The notes: generated by a model not told the origin, from the letters alone. 64,000 bases of DNA from Xylanibacter rarus (GCF_001275135.1 NZ_LFQU01000001.1:1-64000); one strand, 5' to 3'; shown: positions 26,521 to 36,410, numbered from the stretch's first letter. A program made the numbers and translations.

Positions 26521-27132
26521 ATGGGTAAAGTAAAAATTAAGAAAAAAGCGATCTGGATCGATATGACTCCGATGAGCGACGTGATGGTCCTCTTGCTTAC
26601 ATTCTTCATGTTGACATCAACATTCGTTAAGAATGAGGCAGTTAAGGTTCTCACGCCGGGTTCGGTATCGGAGCTAAAGGTTCCGGAGAATAACGTCTTG
26701 AGCATACTGATCGACAGTAGGGGCAAGGTGTTCTTGGGCTGGGACAAACCTGGCGATATGGAGGCCGCGCTCAGCACTATGGCTGATCAGTTTGGCGTAA
26801 GCCTTAACGGCACTCAGATGAAAAACTCTCGCAGCGCAACCAATATCGGTGTGTCTATGGAAGATATGGGCGCATTCCTGAGTCAGGATGCAGCTCACAT
26901 GAACGACTATCAGAAAGATAAGGGCGTTCCTACAGACAGTATCGACGGCGGTATGAGCGAGTTCCAGTTGTGGGTTAAGACAGTTACTGACAACAACTCA
27001 GATATGAAACTGGCTATCAAGGCTGACGAGAAGACACCCTATAAGGTTATCAAGAAAGTAATGTCTGAACTTCAGGACATGAATCAGAATCGTTACTATC
27101 TTATCACTTCTTACAAAAAAGTGGAGGAATAA
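26521..27132 (+). CDS. exbD: ExbD-family protein, first copy
   Basis: Partner of ExbB; one N-terminal helix and a periplasmic domain. 203 aa. The N-terminus IDMTPMSDVMVLLLTFFMLTSTF contains the helix and its conserved Asp (MSD), which takes part in proton flow. The periplasmic part has two insertions (around SMEDMGAFLSQDAAHMND) not seen in E. coli ExbD. It begins 29 nt after exbB and ends 3 nt before the second exbD. Confidence 0.93.
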   Translation: MGKVKIKKKAIWIDMTPMSDVMVLLLTFFMLTSTFVKNEAVKVLTPGSVSELKVPENNVLSILIDSRGKVFLGWDKPGDMEAALSTMADQFGVSLNGTQMKNSRSATNIGVSMEDMGAFLSQDAAHMNDYQKDKGVPTDSIDGGMSEFQLWVKTVTDNNSDMKLAIKADEKTPYKVIKKVMSELQDMNQNRYYLITSYKKVEE

Positions 27133-27135
27133 GTC

Positions 27136-27783
27136 ATGGCAAAGCAGAAAGAAAGCAAACAGAAGAAGATTGACCTACGCGTAGACTTTACGCCTATGGT
27201 GGACATGATGATGCTTCTTATCACATTCTTCATGCTGTGTACGTCATTGAGCAAGCCTCAGACAATGCAGCTGACGATGCCAAGTAACGATGAGAACGTG
27301 CAGAAAGAGGACAGAACTGCTACCAAGGCTTCGCAGACTATTACAATCTACGTTGCAGGTAATGACAAAATTTACTACGTAGCAGGTATTCCTAATTACA
27401 ATGATCCTAATTGCCTTAAAGAAACAACTTGGGGCAAGGAAGGTATCCGTAAGGTCCTTATCAACCATGTCACTGAAGACGGTACCATACCGGTGTCTAC
27501 GATTATGAAGGCTAAGGCCGAGCTCGACAGCAAAAAGTTGAGCAATCCTGGAAAATACCCAGATTCTGTATATAATAGAGAATTGGAGAAGCTGAAGAAT
27601 GGTGAAGTTGACGGGCAGAAGATTCCTACCCTGACAATCATTATCAAGGCAACTGACAATGCTTCTTATAAGAATTTGGTTGATGCTCTGGATGAGATGC
27701 AGATTTGCAGTATAGGTAAGTATGTCATCGATAACATTACTCCTGAAGACAAAGGCCTTCTTACTAAAAAAGGAGTGAAGTAA
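27136..27783 (+). CDS. exbD: ExbD-family protein, second copy
   Basis: 215 aa. A second, divergent ExbD: VDFTPMVDMMMLLITFFMLCTSLS contains the membrane helix and conserved Asp. The periplasmic region is longer and includes PTLTIIIKATDNASYKNLVDALDEMQI. Two exbD genes in tandem is a usual Bacteroidetes arrangement; the pair may form mixed ExbD dimers in the channel (inference). Confidence 0.93.
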   Translation: MAKQKESKQKKIDLRVDFTPMVDMMMLLITFFMLCTSLSKPQTMQLTMPSNDENVQKEDRTATKASQTITIYVAGNDKIYYVAGIPNYNDPNCLKETTWGKEGIRKVLINHVTEDGTIPVSTIMKAKAELDSKKLSNPGKYPDSVYNRELEKLKNGEVDGQKIPTLTIIIKATDNASYKNLVDALDEMQICSIGKYVIDNITPEDKGLLTKKGVK

Positions 27784-27813
27784 TCGTTGAGTAACATTTA
27801 AAATGAAAAGACA

Positions 27814-28641
27814 ATGTCAAAAATAGATCTTATATCTAATGCATGGTGTGACCTCGTGTTCGAGGGAAAGAACCAGGCATATGGAGCATACAAGCTCCGT
27901 AAGGGTACCGCAAAACGTAACCTTTGGTCTATCATTATCGTACTTATTGCTGCAGTTGCTATTTTCTCGGCTATAGCTATTAAGAATGTTATTGAGGCGA
28001 ACCAAAAAGTTGCGATTGTCACTGAGGCTAAATTGTCTAAAATAGACAAGACGCCGAAAGTTGAGAAGAAAAAGGTAACTCCTAAAATCGAGCAGCCCAA
28101 AGTTGTAGAGAAGGTAAAGAGCTCTATCAAGTTTACTGCTCCTGTTATCAAGAAGGACTCTGAGGTAAAGCCTGAGGAGGAAATGAAAACTCAGGAAGAC
28201 CTTCAGAAGACAAAAACTACTATCGGTGCGTTCAACGTAGTTGGTAATGACGAATTTGACGGCGAAGTGCTCAAAGCTAAGGAAGAAATTGCCCAGCCTG
28301 AACCTCCAAAGAACGAGGAGGAGAATAAGGTGTTTGACGTGGTTGAAGAGCAGCCTTCATTCCCTGGTGGACAGGGCGCTTTGATGGCTTGGCTGAGAGA
28401 CAACATCAAATATCCGGTTGTTGCTGCTGAGAACGGTATCCAGGGTAAGGTTATTGTACAGTTCGTTGTAGGTAAGAATGGTTCTATTTCTAATGTGAAA
28501 GTCCTGAGGTCTGTTGACCCGTCTCTCGACAGAGAGGCTGTGCGTGTTGTTAGCAGCATGCCTAACTGGACTCCTGGAAAGCAGAACGGTACGTCGGTTA
28601 ACGTAAGATATACGTTGCCAGTAACATTCAAACTGCAGTAA
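27814..28641 (+). CDS. tonB: TonB energy-transducing protein
   Basis: 275 aa. A short cytoplasmic N-terminus with GKNQAYGAYKLRKG (a Bacteroidetes TonB signature), one membrane helix (about 38-58), a Lys/Glu/Pro-rich periplasm-spanning linker (about 68-170) and the C-terminal TonB fold FPGGQGALMAWLRDNIKYP... ending in YTLPVTFKLQ. It transmits the ExbBD proton force to outer-membrane receptors such as those at 47628 and 53458. Confidence 0.95.
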   Translation: MSKIDLISNAWCDLVFEGKNQAYGAYKLRKGTAKRNLWSIIIVLIAAVAIFSAIAIKNVIEANQKVAIVTEAKLSKIDKTPKVEKKKVTPKIEQPKVVEKVKSSIKFTAPVIKKDSEVKPEEEMKTQEDLQKTKTTIGAFNVVGNDEFDGEVLKAKEEIAQPEPPKNEEENKVFDVVEEQPSFPGGQGALMAWLRDNIKYPVVAAENGIQGKVIVQFVVGKNGSISNVKVLRSVDPSLDREAVRVVSSMPNWTPGKQNGTSVNVRYTLPVTFKLQ

Positions 28642-28650
28642 TTACGTGAT

Positions 28651-29610
28651 ATGAGAAGAAAACTATTCTACAATTTGGTAGGATTGATGCTGCTGTCGGG
28701 CATGTTGGCCGCTTGTGCCGACAAACCCAAAAGCGGCAGAACAGATACTTATTCGTCAGGAGCGATTTCGTTCGCTTCTGACGAAAGTTTTAGTCCTATA
28801 ATCGACGAAGAAGTTCAGGTCTTCGAAAGTATATATCGGGATGCCAAGCTTACTCCGATTTATACAAATGAGTATGATGCTATAAAGATGCTGATGAATG
28901 ACAGTCTGCAGCTGGTTATTGCATCAAGAAATTTCACAAAAAATGAGTTGGAGAATCTAAAGTCACGCAATTATTTGCCCGTGGCTATACCTTTGGCTTA
29001 TGATGGCTTGTCGCTTATCATAAACAGAGAGAATAAAGATTCTTGTATTTCTGTCAAGAACATAAAGCGTGTTCTCAGCGGAGAGGCAAAGAAATGGAGC
29101 GATATAGTTCCCGGTTCAAGTCGCGGCGAGATACTTGTGGTGTTTGACAACAGCAAGTCGAGTACGGTTTCATTCTGTGTTGACTCGATATTGGACGGAA
29201 AGCTGATAAACAGTCCGAACATTGTTGCCACAAACACGAGCAAGGAGGTTATCGATTATGTCGAGAAAACTCCTAATGCCATTGGTATCATCGGTTCAAA
29301 TTGGCTTAATGACAAGCGCGACACAACGAACACTACATTCAAGAAGAATATAACTGTTATGTCGGTAAGCAGGTTTGACTCGGCTACAGCCATGAATAGC
29401 TGGAAACCATACCAGGCATACTTACTCGACGGACGTTATCCGTTGGTAAGAACGATATATGCATTGCTTAATGACCCTATCAATGGTCTTCCATGGGGCT
29501 TTGCCCATTTTATAGAGCAGCCTAAGGGACAGCTGATAATATTCAAGTCAGGCTTGTTGCCTGTACGTGGTGATATTACAATAAGGTCAGTAAATGTAGG
29601 TGATGATTAA
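28651..29610 (+). CDS. Phosphate-binding-like periplasmic lipoprotein
   Basis: 319 aa. Signal peptide with lipobox LAAC (Cys22), then a PstS-like class II solute-binding fold: GAISFASDESFSPIIDEEVQVFESIY at the start, VIASRNFTKNELENL, the hinge region IPLAYDGLSLIIN, and IKRVLSGEAKKWSDI. True PstS phosphate-loop residues are not obvious. It lies between tonB and the TPR gene, as in other Bacteroidetes TonB clusters, so a link to TonB-dependent uptake is more likely than classic phosphate ABC import; no pstCAB genes are nearby. Confidence 0.8.
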   Translation: MRRKLFYNLVGLMLLSGMLAACADKPKSGRTDTYSSGAISFASDESFSPIIDEEVQVFESIYRDAKLTPIYTNEYDAIKMLMNDSLQLVIASRNFTKNELENLKSRNYLPVAIPLAYDGLSLIINRENKDSCISVKNIKRVLSGEAKKWSDIVPGSSRGEILVVFDNSKSSTVSFCVDSILDGKLINSPNIVATNTSKEVIDYVEKTPNAIGIIGSNWLNDKRDTTNTTFKKNITVMSVSRFDSATAMNSWKPYQAYLLDGRYPLVRTIYALLNDPINGLPWGFAHFIEQPKGQLIIFKSGLLPVRGDITIRSVNVGDD

Positions 29611-29714
29611 ACCTTTGCATCCTGAGGCAGTCAATATTAATAAAGGCTGCCTTGTTTATGCAAACGGTTCTGAGTGAGAAAACTTAAACTATTTACAATT
29701 TAATTATAGCGATT

Positions 29715-31121
29715 ATGAATGCGATTAAATATTTATTGGCTGGAGCCGCTCTCACATTGTTTTCGGCTCCTATGATGGCGCAGGACGTACAGTCTCAGAT
29801 TGACGCCATTACTAAAGTTATTGTTAACAGCAAGTCTAATCCTGATGCTGCTAAGGACCAGGTTAAGGACTTTATCAAGGAAAACAAGAAGAATGCAGTT
29901 GCTATTGCAGGTGTTGGCCGTGCATATCTCGACATTAAGGACACTCTTAATGCCAAGAAATATGCAGAGATGGCTATCGACCGTGACAAGAACAACGCTG
30001 CCGGTTATCTCCTTATGGGTGATATCGAGGTTGTAAACAATGATGGCGGTGCTGCTGCAACATGGTATCAGCAGGCTACTCTGATGGATCCGAAGAATCC
30101 TCAGGGCTACATCAAGTATGCAAATATTTACCGTAAGCGCAGCCCGGAGCTTTCTGTCCAGATGCTCGAGAAACTTCGTACAGTTCAGCCTGATTATCCT
30201 GTAGATGCTGAAGCAGGACACTTCTTTTATACAGCTAACCGCTTTGACAAGGCCATTGAATATTTCTCAAAGGTTGATCTGGGCAAATTCAATGAGAACT
30301 ATCTGACAGAGTATGCAACTGCCACATATCTTTCTTCTGATTCAAAGAAGAGCCTTGAGATTTCTCAGTATGGTGTTCAGAAGAATCCGCGTGACGCAGC
30401 CATGAACCGTCTCTGCTTCTATAACTACACAGACCTCAAGGATTATCCTAATGCCTTGAAGTATGCTGATGCACTTTTCAACAAGTCAGACAGCGCTAAG
30501 TTCTCTGCTCGTGACTATCAGTATTACGGATATGCACTGATGGGTGACAGCGCTTTCGACCAGGCTATTGCTCAGTTTGAGAAGGCACTTGAGCTTAACT
30601 CTTCACTCAATGATGTTAAGAAGCAGCTTTCTGATGCATATATTGCAAAGAAAGATTATGTTAAGGGACTTGCTCTTTATGATGAATATCTGAAAGCTGT
30701 TGAGAAACCTTCTGTAGGTGATATCGACGGATTGGCTAAACTTTATGCTGATCAGGCTGCAAGTATTGCAACTCTTAACGAAGAGAAGATTGCTGCTTTG
30801 AAGAAGGCTGATGAGGTTTATGGCATGCTCGGAGAGAAATATCCTACCAACCTGCTTTATGCAACAATAATGAGAGCACGTATCAACTCACAGCTTGACC
30901 CGGAAACAACTCAGGGCTTGGCTAAACCTTATTATGAGCAGTATATCGAGTTGGCTAAGAAGGAGAATCCTGATAATCCGAAGCTTCTTATTGAGCCTTA
31001 CTCATATCTCGGATATTATTATTACATAAAAGAGGACAAGGCTAATTCTGATAAGTATTGGAAACTTATCCTCGAGATAGATCCTAATAACACTACTGCA
31101 AAGCAGGCATTGGGTATCTAA
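29715..31121 (+). CDS. Periplasmic TPR-repeat protein
   Basis: 468 aa. A signal peptide (MNAIKYLLAGAALTLFSAPMMA, cleavage after A22) is followed by degenerate tetratricopeptide repeats along most of the length, for example NAVAIAGVGRAYLDIKDTLNAKKYAEMAI, NPQGYIKYANIYRKRSP and DYQYYGYALMGDSAFDQAIAQFEKALEL. Probably a scaffold in the periplasm. Strong codon bias, last gene of the exbB cluster, followed by a terminator. The specific partner is unknown. Confidence 0.88.
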   Translation: MNAIKYLLAGAALTLFSAPMMAQDVQSQIDAITKVIVNSKSNPDAAKDQVKDFIKENKKNAVAIAGVGRAYLDIKDTLNAKKYAEMAIDRDKNNAAGYLLMGDIEVVNNDGGAAATWYQQATLMDPKNPQGYIKYANIYRKRSPELSVQMLEKLRTVQPDYPVDAEAGHFFYTANRFDKAIEYFSKVDLGKFNENYLTEYATATYLSSDSKKSLEISQYGVQKNPRDAAMNRLCFYNYTDLKDYPNALKYADALFNKSDSAKFSARDYQYYGYALMGDSAFDQAIAQFEKALELNSSLNDVKKQLSDAYIAKKDYVKGLALYDEYLKAVEKPSVGDIDGLAKLYADQAASIATLNEEKIAALKKADEVYGMLGEKYPTNLLYATIMRARINSQLDPETTQGLAKPYYEQYIELAKKENPDNPKLLIEPYSYLGYYYYIKEDKANSDKYWKLILEIDPNNTTAKQALGI

Positions 31122-31159
31122 TAAAGTAGTAACAACAATATGTGGTTTACATAAATATA

Positions 31160-31199
31160 GCCTCTGGCGCATTTTAATGCACCAGAGGCTTTTATTTTT
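31160..31199 (+). terminator. Terminator of the exbB-tonB-TPR operon
   Basis: GCCTCTGG-c-GCAT pairs with ATGC-a-CCAGAGGC, followed by TTTTATTTTT. Confidence 0.9.
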
Positions 31200-31583
31200 G
31201 TATTGTATGGGTAATTTTATATATGGCAGCTATTTGGCTGATGCAGAAAAGAAAATCCACCATTTCCCGAAAGATGAGAAAAGGTGGATTTTGTTATATT
31301 TATACCTTAATGTGTATTTGACAGCCAATTTTGACTTTTACTCCAAATTGTCTTTATGTTTCGGCCGGATTGCCTGTTTTATATAGATTTTATTGCCGTT
31401 TGCTTATTTCGGGCGTAAGCCATGTCAAGACGAAGCAGATTGTATGCCCGCTATGTGGGATAAAAGCTGTATGAAACTTCTTAAAAACTGAAAAATCAAA
31501 CTATAGATGCCTAGATAAACTCTTAGTTTGCAGAGTGAAGCGTTCGGGCTTAAATTCCTTTTAGGTATTTAGGTGCCCTATGT
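31200..31583. other. Intergenic spacer between convergent operons
   Basis: No credible gene. It holds a 10-bp inverted pair AAAATCCACC/GGTGGATTTT (31252-31261, 31283-31292) and, near 31376-31440, a weak partial match to the structured leader element (TATATAGA...GCCGTTTGCTT, then ATGTCAAGACGAAG). Confidence 0.4.
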
Positions 31584-32054
31584 TCAGCGCTTTGATATCT
31601 TCAGTCCTATGTCCGAAATGCCGGGCATAATCTCGCGCTTCATGATATGGCGGACGCATATATGAAGCGAATCGCCTTTGCGCAAGTCTATGTCAGAAAC
31701 AATGAAACTATACTGAAAGCAGCTTACACCACGTCCGAGCACGTTGCCTTTGTCATCAGCCAGCCTGCAGTTCACGGTGTCTGTATATAGCATGTGTCCC
31801 GGTTCTACGGTGCGGTCTACAACAAGGCTCAGGCCGGTGAAGGGGAACGAGGTGCTGGTGCGAAGTCCAAGTTCAAGACGGTAACGGCCAGACTCCTTCA
31901 TTGGAGGTACGTCGAAGGCCAGAGTATCGTTCTTTTCCCATCCTGTCAGCTGAGTATGGTTGTATTTGTCGTACACAACATCGCTGTTACATGAGCACAA
32001 AGCCATGGCCACGCAGGCCATGGCTGTAAGTATATGTAATCTTAATCTCGTCAT
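31584..32054 (-). CDS. gldH: Gliding-motility-type lipoprotein GldH
   Basis: 156 aa lipoprotein; the signal peptide ends ALCSC (Cys22). The sequence after it (NSDVVYDKYNHTQLTGWEKNDTLAFDVPPMKESGRYRLELGLRTSTSFPFTGLSLVV) follows the GldH pattern of a short beta-sandwich. In gliding Bacteroidetes GldH is needed for motility; here, with no gliding genes in view, it is more probably a housekeeping relative in the holB-ricT-gldH cluster. It overlaps ricT by 4 nt. Confidence 0.82.
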   Translation of the reverse strand: MTRLRLHILTAMACVAMALCSCNSDVVYDKYNHTQLTGWEKNDTLAFDVPPMKESGRYRLELGLRTSTSFPFTGLSLVVDRTVEPGHMLYTDTVNCRLADDKGNVLGRGVSCFQYSFIVSDIDLRKGDSLHICVRHIMKREIMPGISDIGLKISKR

Positions 32055-33271
32055 TGCTTGTCTGCCTTCTCTTGCTTTTCGGCTCCATGAGGCTTCTGCT
32101 GTCCTTTCTCGGCCTGAGCCTTGCCGCGGCCTTTTGCTGAAGCCTGTCGTGCCGGGCGGTTCTTTGAACGGCGCTTTTTCTTGCTCTTGTCAAAACGCGT
32201 AAGACTCTCGTTGGCCAGCAGGTCAGCAGGATGACTGCTCTGTTCCTTTATGTTGCCGTCGCTCTGCAGCGACATGGGCTTTTCGCCCCTTCTGTTCATG
32301 TCTATTATGTCGAGCGCTCTCTTGGCTGTTATTGTCTCGAGGTTGGCCGGCACCTTCTTGTCTGATGAATATGTTACAAGTCCGGCAAGGATGTCAGACT
32401 TGAACAGATAATATTCGCCGTCTTGTGTCTCAAGCACAACTTCGCGGCTTGGCAGCCTGCGGCTCGCCTCGATATAGTTGTCAACCTCGTAGTTAAGACA
32501 GCATTTCAGTTTTGCACACATACCTGCCAACTTTTGCGGGTTGAGTGATATTTCCTGATAGCGGGCTGCACCAGTGCTTACCGACACAAAGTTTTTCATC
32601 CAGGTGGCGCAGCACAGTTCACGGCCGCACGGACCTGTGCCGCCAATACGTCCTGCCTCCTGACGCGCTCCGATCTGTTTCATCTCTATGCGCACGTGGA
32701 ATGTCTCTGCCAGCACCTTGATAAGCTGGCGGAAGTCTACTCGCTCGTCTGCTATATAATAGAATATAGCCTTGTTGCCGTCGCCCTGATATTCAACGTC
32801 GCCAATCTTCATCTGCAGATTAAGGTTCTTGGCTATCTGTCGGCTCTGTATCATCGTAGCGTGCTCGCGGCTTTTTGCCTCGCGGTATTTTTCCATGTCC
32901 ACGGGCTTTGCTATGCGGTATATGCGCTTGATGTCGTCGGCCGATTTCAGGTTGGCCTTCTTTATCTGCAGCTCTACCAGTTTGCCGGTAAGCGTAACTA
33001 CGCCGATGTCGTGTCCCGGGTTTGCCTCTACGGCAACGATGTCACCCTTTCTGAGGTCAAGGTTGTTGACGTTGTGATAATATCCTTTGCGGGTGTTCTT
33101 AAACTGCACCTCAACAAGGTCAGTACTTTGGGCGTTGCCCGGTACGTCTGCCAGCCAGTCGTAGGTGTTCAGCTGGCGGTCCTGCCGGCCACATCCTCTC
33201 AGGCACAGACCACGGTCGCACCCGTTGTATATAAAGAATTTCTTGTTTTTATAATCCATCTGCTGTTGCAA
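32051..33271 (-). CDS. ricT: PSP1-domain protein, RicT/YaaT family
   Basis: 406 aa. The PSP1 core spans about 60-290: VEVQFKNTRKGYYHN, GDIVAVEA..GHDIGVV, and the Cys-rich run GPCGRELCCATWMKNF...KLAGMCAKLKCCLNYE. An N-terminal cysteine cluster (CDRGLCLRGCG) precedes it. In Bacillus, RicT belongs to an Fe-S-containing complex acting on RNA maturation; an equivalent role here is inference. The last 60 residues are a Lys/Ala/Gln-rich, disordered-looking tail. The start MQQQMDYKNKKF could also be the second Met (33259). It overlaps gldH (ATGA-type overlap). Confidence 0.88.
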   Translation of the reverse strand: MQQQMDYKNKKFFIYNGCDRGLCLRGCGRQDRQLNTYDWLADVPGNAQSTDLVEVQFKNTRKGYYHNVNNLDLRKGDIVAVEANPGHDIGVVTLTGKLVELQIKKANLKSADDIKRIYRIAKPVDMEKYREAKSREHATMIQSRQIAKNLNLQMKIGDVEYQGDGNKAIFYYIADERVDFRQLIKVLAETFHVRIEMKQIGARQEAGRIGGTGPCGRELCCATWMKNFVSVSTGAARYQEISLNPQKLAGMCAKLKCCLNYEVDNYIEASRRLPSREVVLETQDGEYYLFKSDILAGLVTYSSDKKVPANLETITAKRALDIIDMNRRGEKPMSLQSDGNIKEQSSHPADLLANESLTRFDKSKKKRRSKNRPARQASAKGRGKAQAEKGQQKPHGAEKQEKADKQ

Positions 33272-33304
33272 TTAAAAAATATATATGTTATTTCGGCATA
33301 AAGC

Positions 33305-34444
33305 CTACGGTTTTCTGATAAGTGAAACTATGATGTGCGTTGCCATATCGAAGAACACTATTTTCGGATTTGCGTTTTGTCCGATGTCTCTTATGGCGCG
33401 GCTCATTAGTTCAGAGAGCTCAATGACATTGGCCTCGTTGACAAAGCGTGCAAAGTTTCGCGCAAAGTTTTCCTCGTCCTGCGTCATATAGTTGAGTTCG
33501 CCTATGCGGAAGTTGTAGACAAAGTTTTCGCGAATCAGGTGTACAAAATATGTGAGCATCCTGCGCTGGCGTTCACGCCCGTATGCCGCAGCCGTATCGC
33601 TCCATTTGCGCAGCTCCTTGATGTTGCGCGTATAGGCAAGTCTCATCAGGCTGACAAACATGTCGAGAAATAGCTTTTTCTCACTGTCTGAGTTGAGAGC
33701 CTCAAGGGCGTTAAGCCAACTTCCGTTTGCGGCTCGTGCTATGCGGCGCGCTGCGTCTGCATCTATGCCCCTGCGGTCAACGAGAGCTGTCTCGATGCTT
33801 TCTGTCTCAATGCGCTTAATGTCTATGCGCTGAGCGCGACTCCTTATGGTGTCCAGCAGCTTTTCGGGCTCTTCGCACACCATTATGAACACTGTCTTGT
33901 GTGGAGGTTCCTCTATAATTTTCAGCATCTTGTTGGCGCATTCGGCGTTCATGCGTTCAGGCAGCCATATTATGCACACCTTATATCCGCCCTGACTCGA
34001 CTTCAGACTAAGCGCACGCATCACCACATCGCTCTCGCCCACACCCATCTGAGCCTGTTGGTTTGCCGCACCCATGGCAGCAAGCCATTGGTCCATTGTG
34101 AAGTATGGTCCCTGAGACAGCAGGTGGCGCCACTCGCCCGTAAAGTCCTCACTCGACATCTTGTGTTCAGAGCCGGTGCCCGACGGGCGTATGACAGGGT
34201 AGGAGAAATGAAGGTCGGGATGAGCCAGCTTGTCTGTCATGACGCACTGTCGGCAAGATCCGCAGCAGTCGTCGCCCGAATTGTTCTCGCACAACAGATA
34301 TGAAGCAAAGGCAAGGGCCAGAGCCATCTTGCCGCAGCCTTGCGGGCCGCACAGCATAATGGCATGAGGCACACGGTTTTCTGCAACCATCTGCCGCAGA
34401 CGCTCTTTGGCGTCGTCCTGTCCGATAACTTCGCTGAACTTCAT
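33305..34444 (-). CDS. holB: DNA polymerase III delta' subunit (clamp loader)
   Basis: 379 aa from MKFSEVIGQDDAKERL; the upstream Met (34471) would put codons in the promoter box. AAA+ clamp-loader subunit: Walker A-like GPQGCGKMAL, zinc-type cysteines in CCGSCRQC, VCIIWLPERMNAECANKMLKIIEEPP and the sensor FIMVCEEPEKLLDTIRSRAQ. The C-terminal collar domain is helical. First gene of holB-ricT-gldH, a conserved Bacteroidetes order. Confidence 0.92.
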   Translation of the reverse strand: MKFSEVIGQDDAKERLRQMVAENRVPHAIMLCGPQGCGKMALALAFASYLLCENNSGDDCCGSCRQCVMTDKLAHPDLHFSYPVIRPSGTGSEHKMSSEDFTGEWRHLLSQGPYFTMDQWLAAMGAANQQAQMGVGESDVVMRALSLKSSQGGYKVCIIWLPERMNAECANKMLKIIEEPPHKTVFIMVCEEPEKLLDTIRSRAQRIDIKRIETESIETALVDRRGIDADAARRIARAANGSWLNALEALNSDSEKKLFLDMFVSLMRLAYTRNIKELRKWSDTAAAYGRERQRRMLTYFVHLIRENFVYNFRIGELNYMTQDEENFARNFARFVNEANVIELSELMSRAIRDIGQNANPKIVFFDMATHIIVSLIRKP

Positions 34445-34468
34445 GTCTACAAAATATGCAATTTGGTG

Positions 34469-34501
34469 CAAAAATACAGAAAACCGCCGTAATAAACGAA
34501 A
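34469..34501 (-). promoter_or_regulatory. Promoter of holB-ricT-gldH
   Basis: Minus strand: TTCG (about 34500), 20 nt, TATTTTTG (34476-34469), 25 nt before the ATG. The -33 box has one mismatch. The rest of the spacer to 34746 holds a 7-bp palindrome TGCCGAT/ATCGGCA (34609-34623) and a near -7 box TACCTTTA (34551-34558) that may serve the sugar transporter. Confidence 0.55.
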
Positions 34502-34746
34502 AAATAAATTAATAATGAATAATTATGACAACCGGTAGCGCGAAATTTATTACCTTTACAGGCAGAATAAACACAAGTGGTACGCCCTTCTCCTTGCAAT
34601 ACATCGTCTGCCGATAATCGGCAAGATGCTGTGTCAAATACAAAAATACATCGAAACACACAATAAAACATAGGGATTAGGGTTTTATAAACGTAATAAA
34701 ACGGAATAATATTTATCTTTAACTATAATTAAAATCTAATCAAACA

Positions 34747-36222
34747 ATGAATCAAGACAAAGGCGGTAGCAAGGCCTACCTATTTTCAATTGTGCTTGTG
34801 GCTGTATTGGGAGGACTCCTCTTCGGATACGACACGGCTGTAATTTCAGGAGCCGAAAAAGGACTTCAGGCATTTTTCTTAGGAGCAACTGACTTCAGAT
34901 ATACAGATGCCATACATGGCTTTACATGTGCCAGCGCTCTTATTGGCTGTATCATCGGAAGCGGAATATCAGGCTATCTGGCATCAAACTGGGGACGAAA
35001 AAAGTCGCTCATCTTTGCCGGAATAATGTTTTTCATTTCTGCGTTAGGCTCAATGGAGCCCGAGTTTCTGATTTATGAGCATGGCGTACCGACATACTCA
35101 CTTCTCGTAACATTCAACATCTATCGTGTCATCGGCGGCGTGGGCGTTGGTCTGGCTTCAGCCATCTGCCCTATGTATATAGCTGAGGTCGCTCCGTCTA
35201 ACATCCGCGGAACGCTCGTTTCATGGAACCAGTTTGCCATTATTTTCGGCCAGCTGGTAGTATATATGGTAAACTTCTGCATACTCGGTGACCATACCAA
35301 CCCCGTAATCGAGTCTATCGGACAAGGTTTCAATGCCGTTGCTCCGGGCAGCGATCCCTGGACAATTTCTACAGGCTGGCGTTATATGTTCGGAAGCGAG
35401 GCTGTGCCGGCAGGACTTTTTGCCATATTGATATGCTTCGTACCCGAGACTCCGCGCTATCTCGTTATGGCAGGGCGCGACAGCAAGGCTCTGTCTGTAC
35501 TGCAGAAAATCAATGGTGTGGCTGAAGGACAGAAAATTCTCAATGAGATAAAGAATACTATTACAGAAAAGACCGAAAAGGTGTTCACCTATGGTGTGCT
35601 GGTTATCTTTGTCGGCATAATGCTCAGCGTGTTCCAGCAGGCTGTCGGCATCAACGCCGTGCTCTATTACGCACCGCGAATATTCGGCGACATGGGTATG
35701 GAGAATCCTATGGTGCAGACCGTCATCATGGGCGTTGTGAACATCCTGTTTACGCTTGTTGCCGTGTTCACTGTTGAGAAGTGGGGCCGCAAGCCGCTGC
35801 TTATCACCGGTTCAATAGGCATGGCCATTGGCGCTTTCGGTGTTGCCCTCACATTCGGCAACATGGACATGGCCGTCGTAACAATGGTCAGCATCATGAT
35901 CTACAGTGCATCGTTCATGATGTCGTGGGGCCCTATTTGCTGGGTGCTCATTGCTGAGATATTCCCCAACACCATCCGCGGCGCAGCCGTAGCCATAGCC
36001 GTTGCATTCCAGTGGATTTTCAACTGGATTGTCAGTGCTTCGTTTGTGCCCATGTTCAACATGCAGCTCGAGAGCGACGCCAACTTCGGCCACTGGTTTA
36101 CTTACGGTCTTTACGGTACAATCTGCGTTCTCGCTGCTCTGTTCGTATGGCGACTTGTGCCTGAGACAAAAGGCAAGACGCTTGAAGATATGTCTAAACT
36201 CTGGAAGAAGGAAGACAAATAA
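34747..36222 (+). CDS. xylE: Sugar:proton symporter, MFS (XylE-like)
   Basis: 491 aa with 12 helices, inner membrane. Sugar-porter signatures: GGLLFGYDTAVISGAEKGL (22-40), NWGRKKSLIFAG, RVIGGVGVGLASAICPMYIAEVAP, the QQAVGINAVLYYAPRIF motif that contacts hexose or pentose, GRKPLL, and the C-terminal PETKGKTLEDM. Closest in pattern to the D-xylose permease XylE; the extra loop between helices 3-4 (EPEFLIYEHGVPTYSLL) supports that branch. Xylose as substrate is family-based; glucose or other sugars are possible. No xylose catabolic genes lie next to it. Confidence 0.87.
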   Translation: MNQDKGGSKAYLFSIVLVAVLGGLLFGYDTAVISGAEKGLQAFFLGATDFRYTDAIHGFTCASALIGCIIGSGISGYLASNWGRKKSLIFAGIMFFISALGSMEPEFLIYEHGVPTYSLLVTFNIYRVIGGVGVGLASAICPMYIAEVAPSNIRGTLVSWNQFAIIFGQLVVYMVNFCILGDHTNPVIESIGQGFNAVAPGSDPWTISTGWRYMFGSEAVPAGLFAILICFVPETPRYLVMAGRDSKALSVLQKINGVAEGQKILNEIKNTITEKTEKVFTYGVLVIFVGIMLSVFQQAVGINAVLYYAPRIFGDMGMENPMVQTVIMGVVNILFTLVAVFTVEKWGRKPLLITGSIGMAIGAFGVALTFGNMDMAVVTMVSIMIYSASFMMSWGPICWVLIAEIFPNTIRGAAVAIAVAFQWIFNWIVSASFVPMFNMQLESDANFGHWFTYGLYGTICVLAALFVWRLVPETKGKTLEDMSKLWKKEDK

Positions 36223-36268
36223 GCCGGTGTCAGTTGGTTTGTATCCGAATGTGATAATTTATATATGT

Positions 36269-36304
36269 GGGTTGCTTAATCATTTTAAGCAACCCTATTT
36301 TTTA
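36269..36304 (+). terminator. Terminator of the sugar transporter
   Basis: GGGTTGCTTAA pairs with TTTAAGCAACCC around a short loop, followed by TATTTTTTATT. Confidence 0.9.
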
Positions 36305-36410
36305 TTCAGCATGACTATAGTGAACATCATGTCTAGTTGGATGCGTTATAGGCCGGTCTGACAATAATGAACGGCTTTGCTTCATATCTTTCCGTTCATA
36401 GCCAACTTTA

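Noticed and set aside
31177-31386. 69-codon plus-strand frame after the TPR gene
   Set aside because: It starts inside the operon terminator and has no recognisable features.
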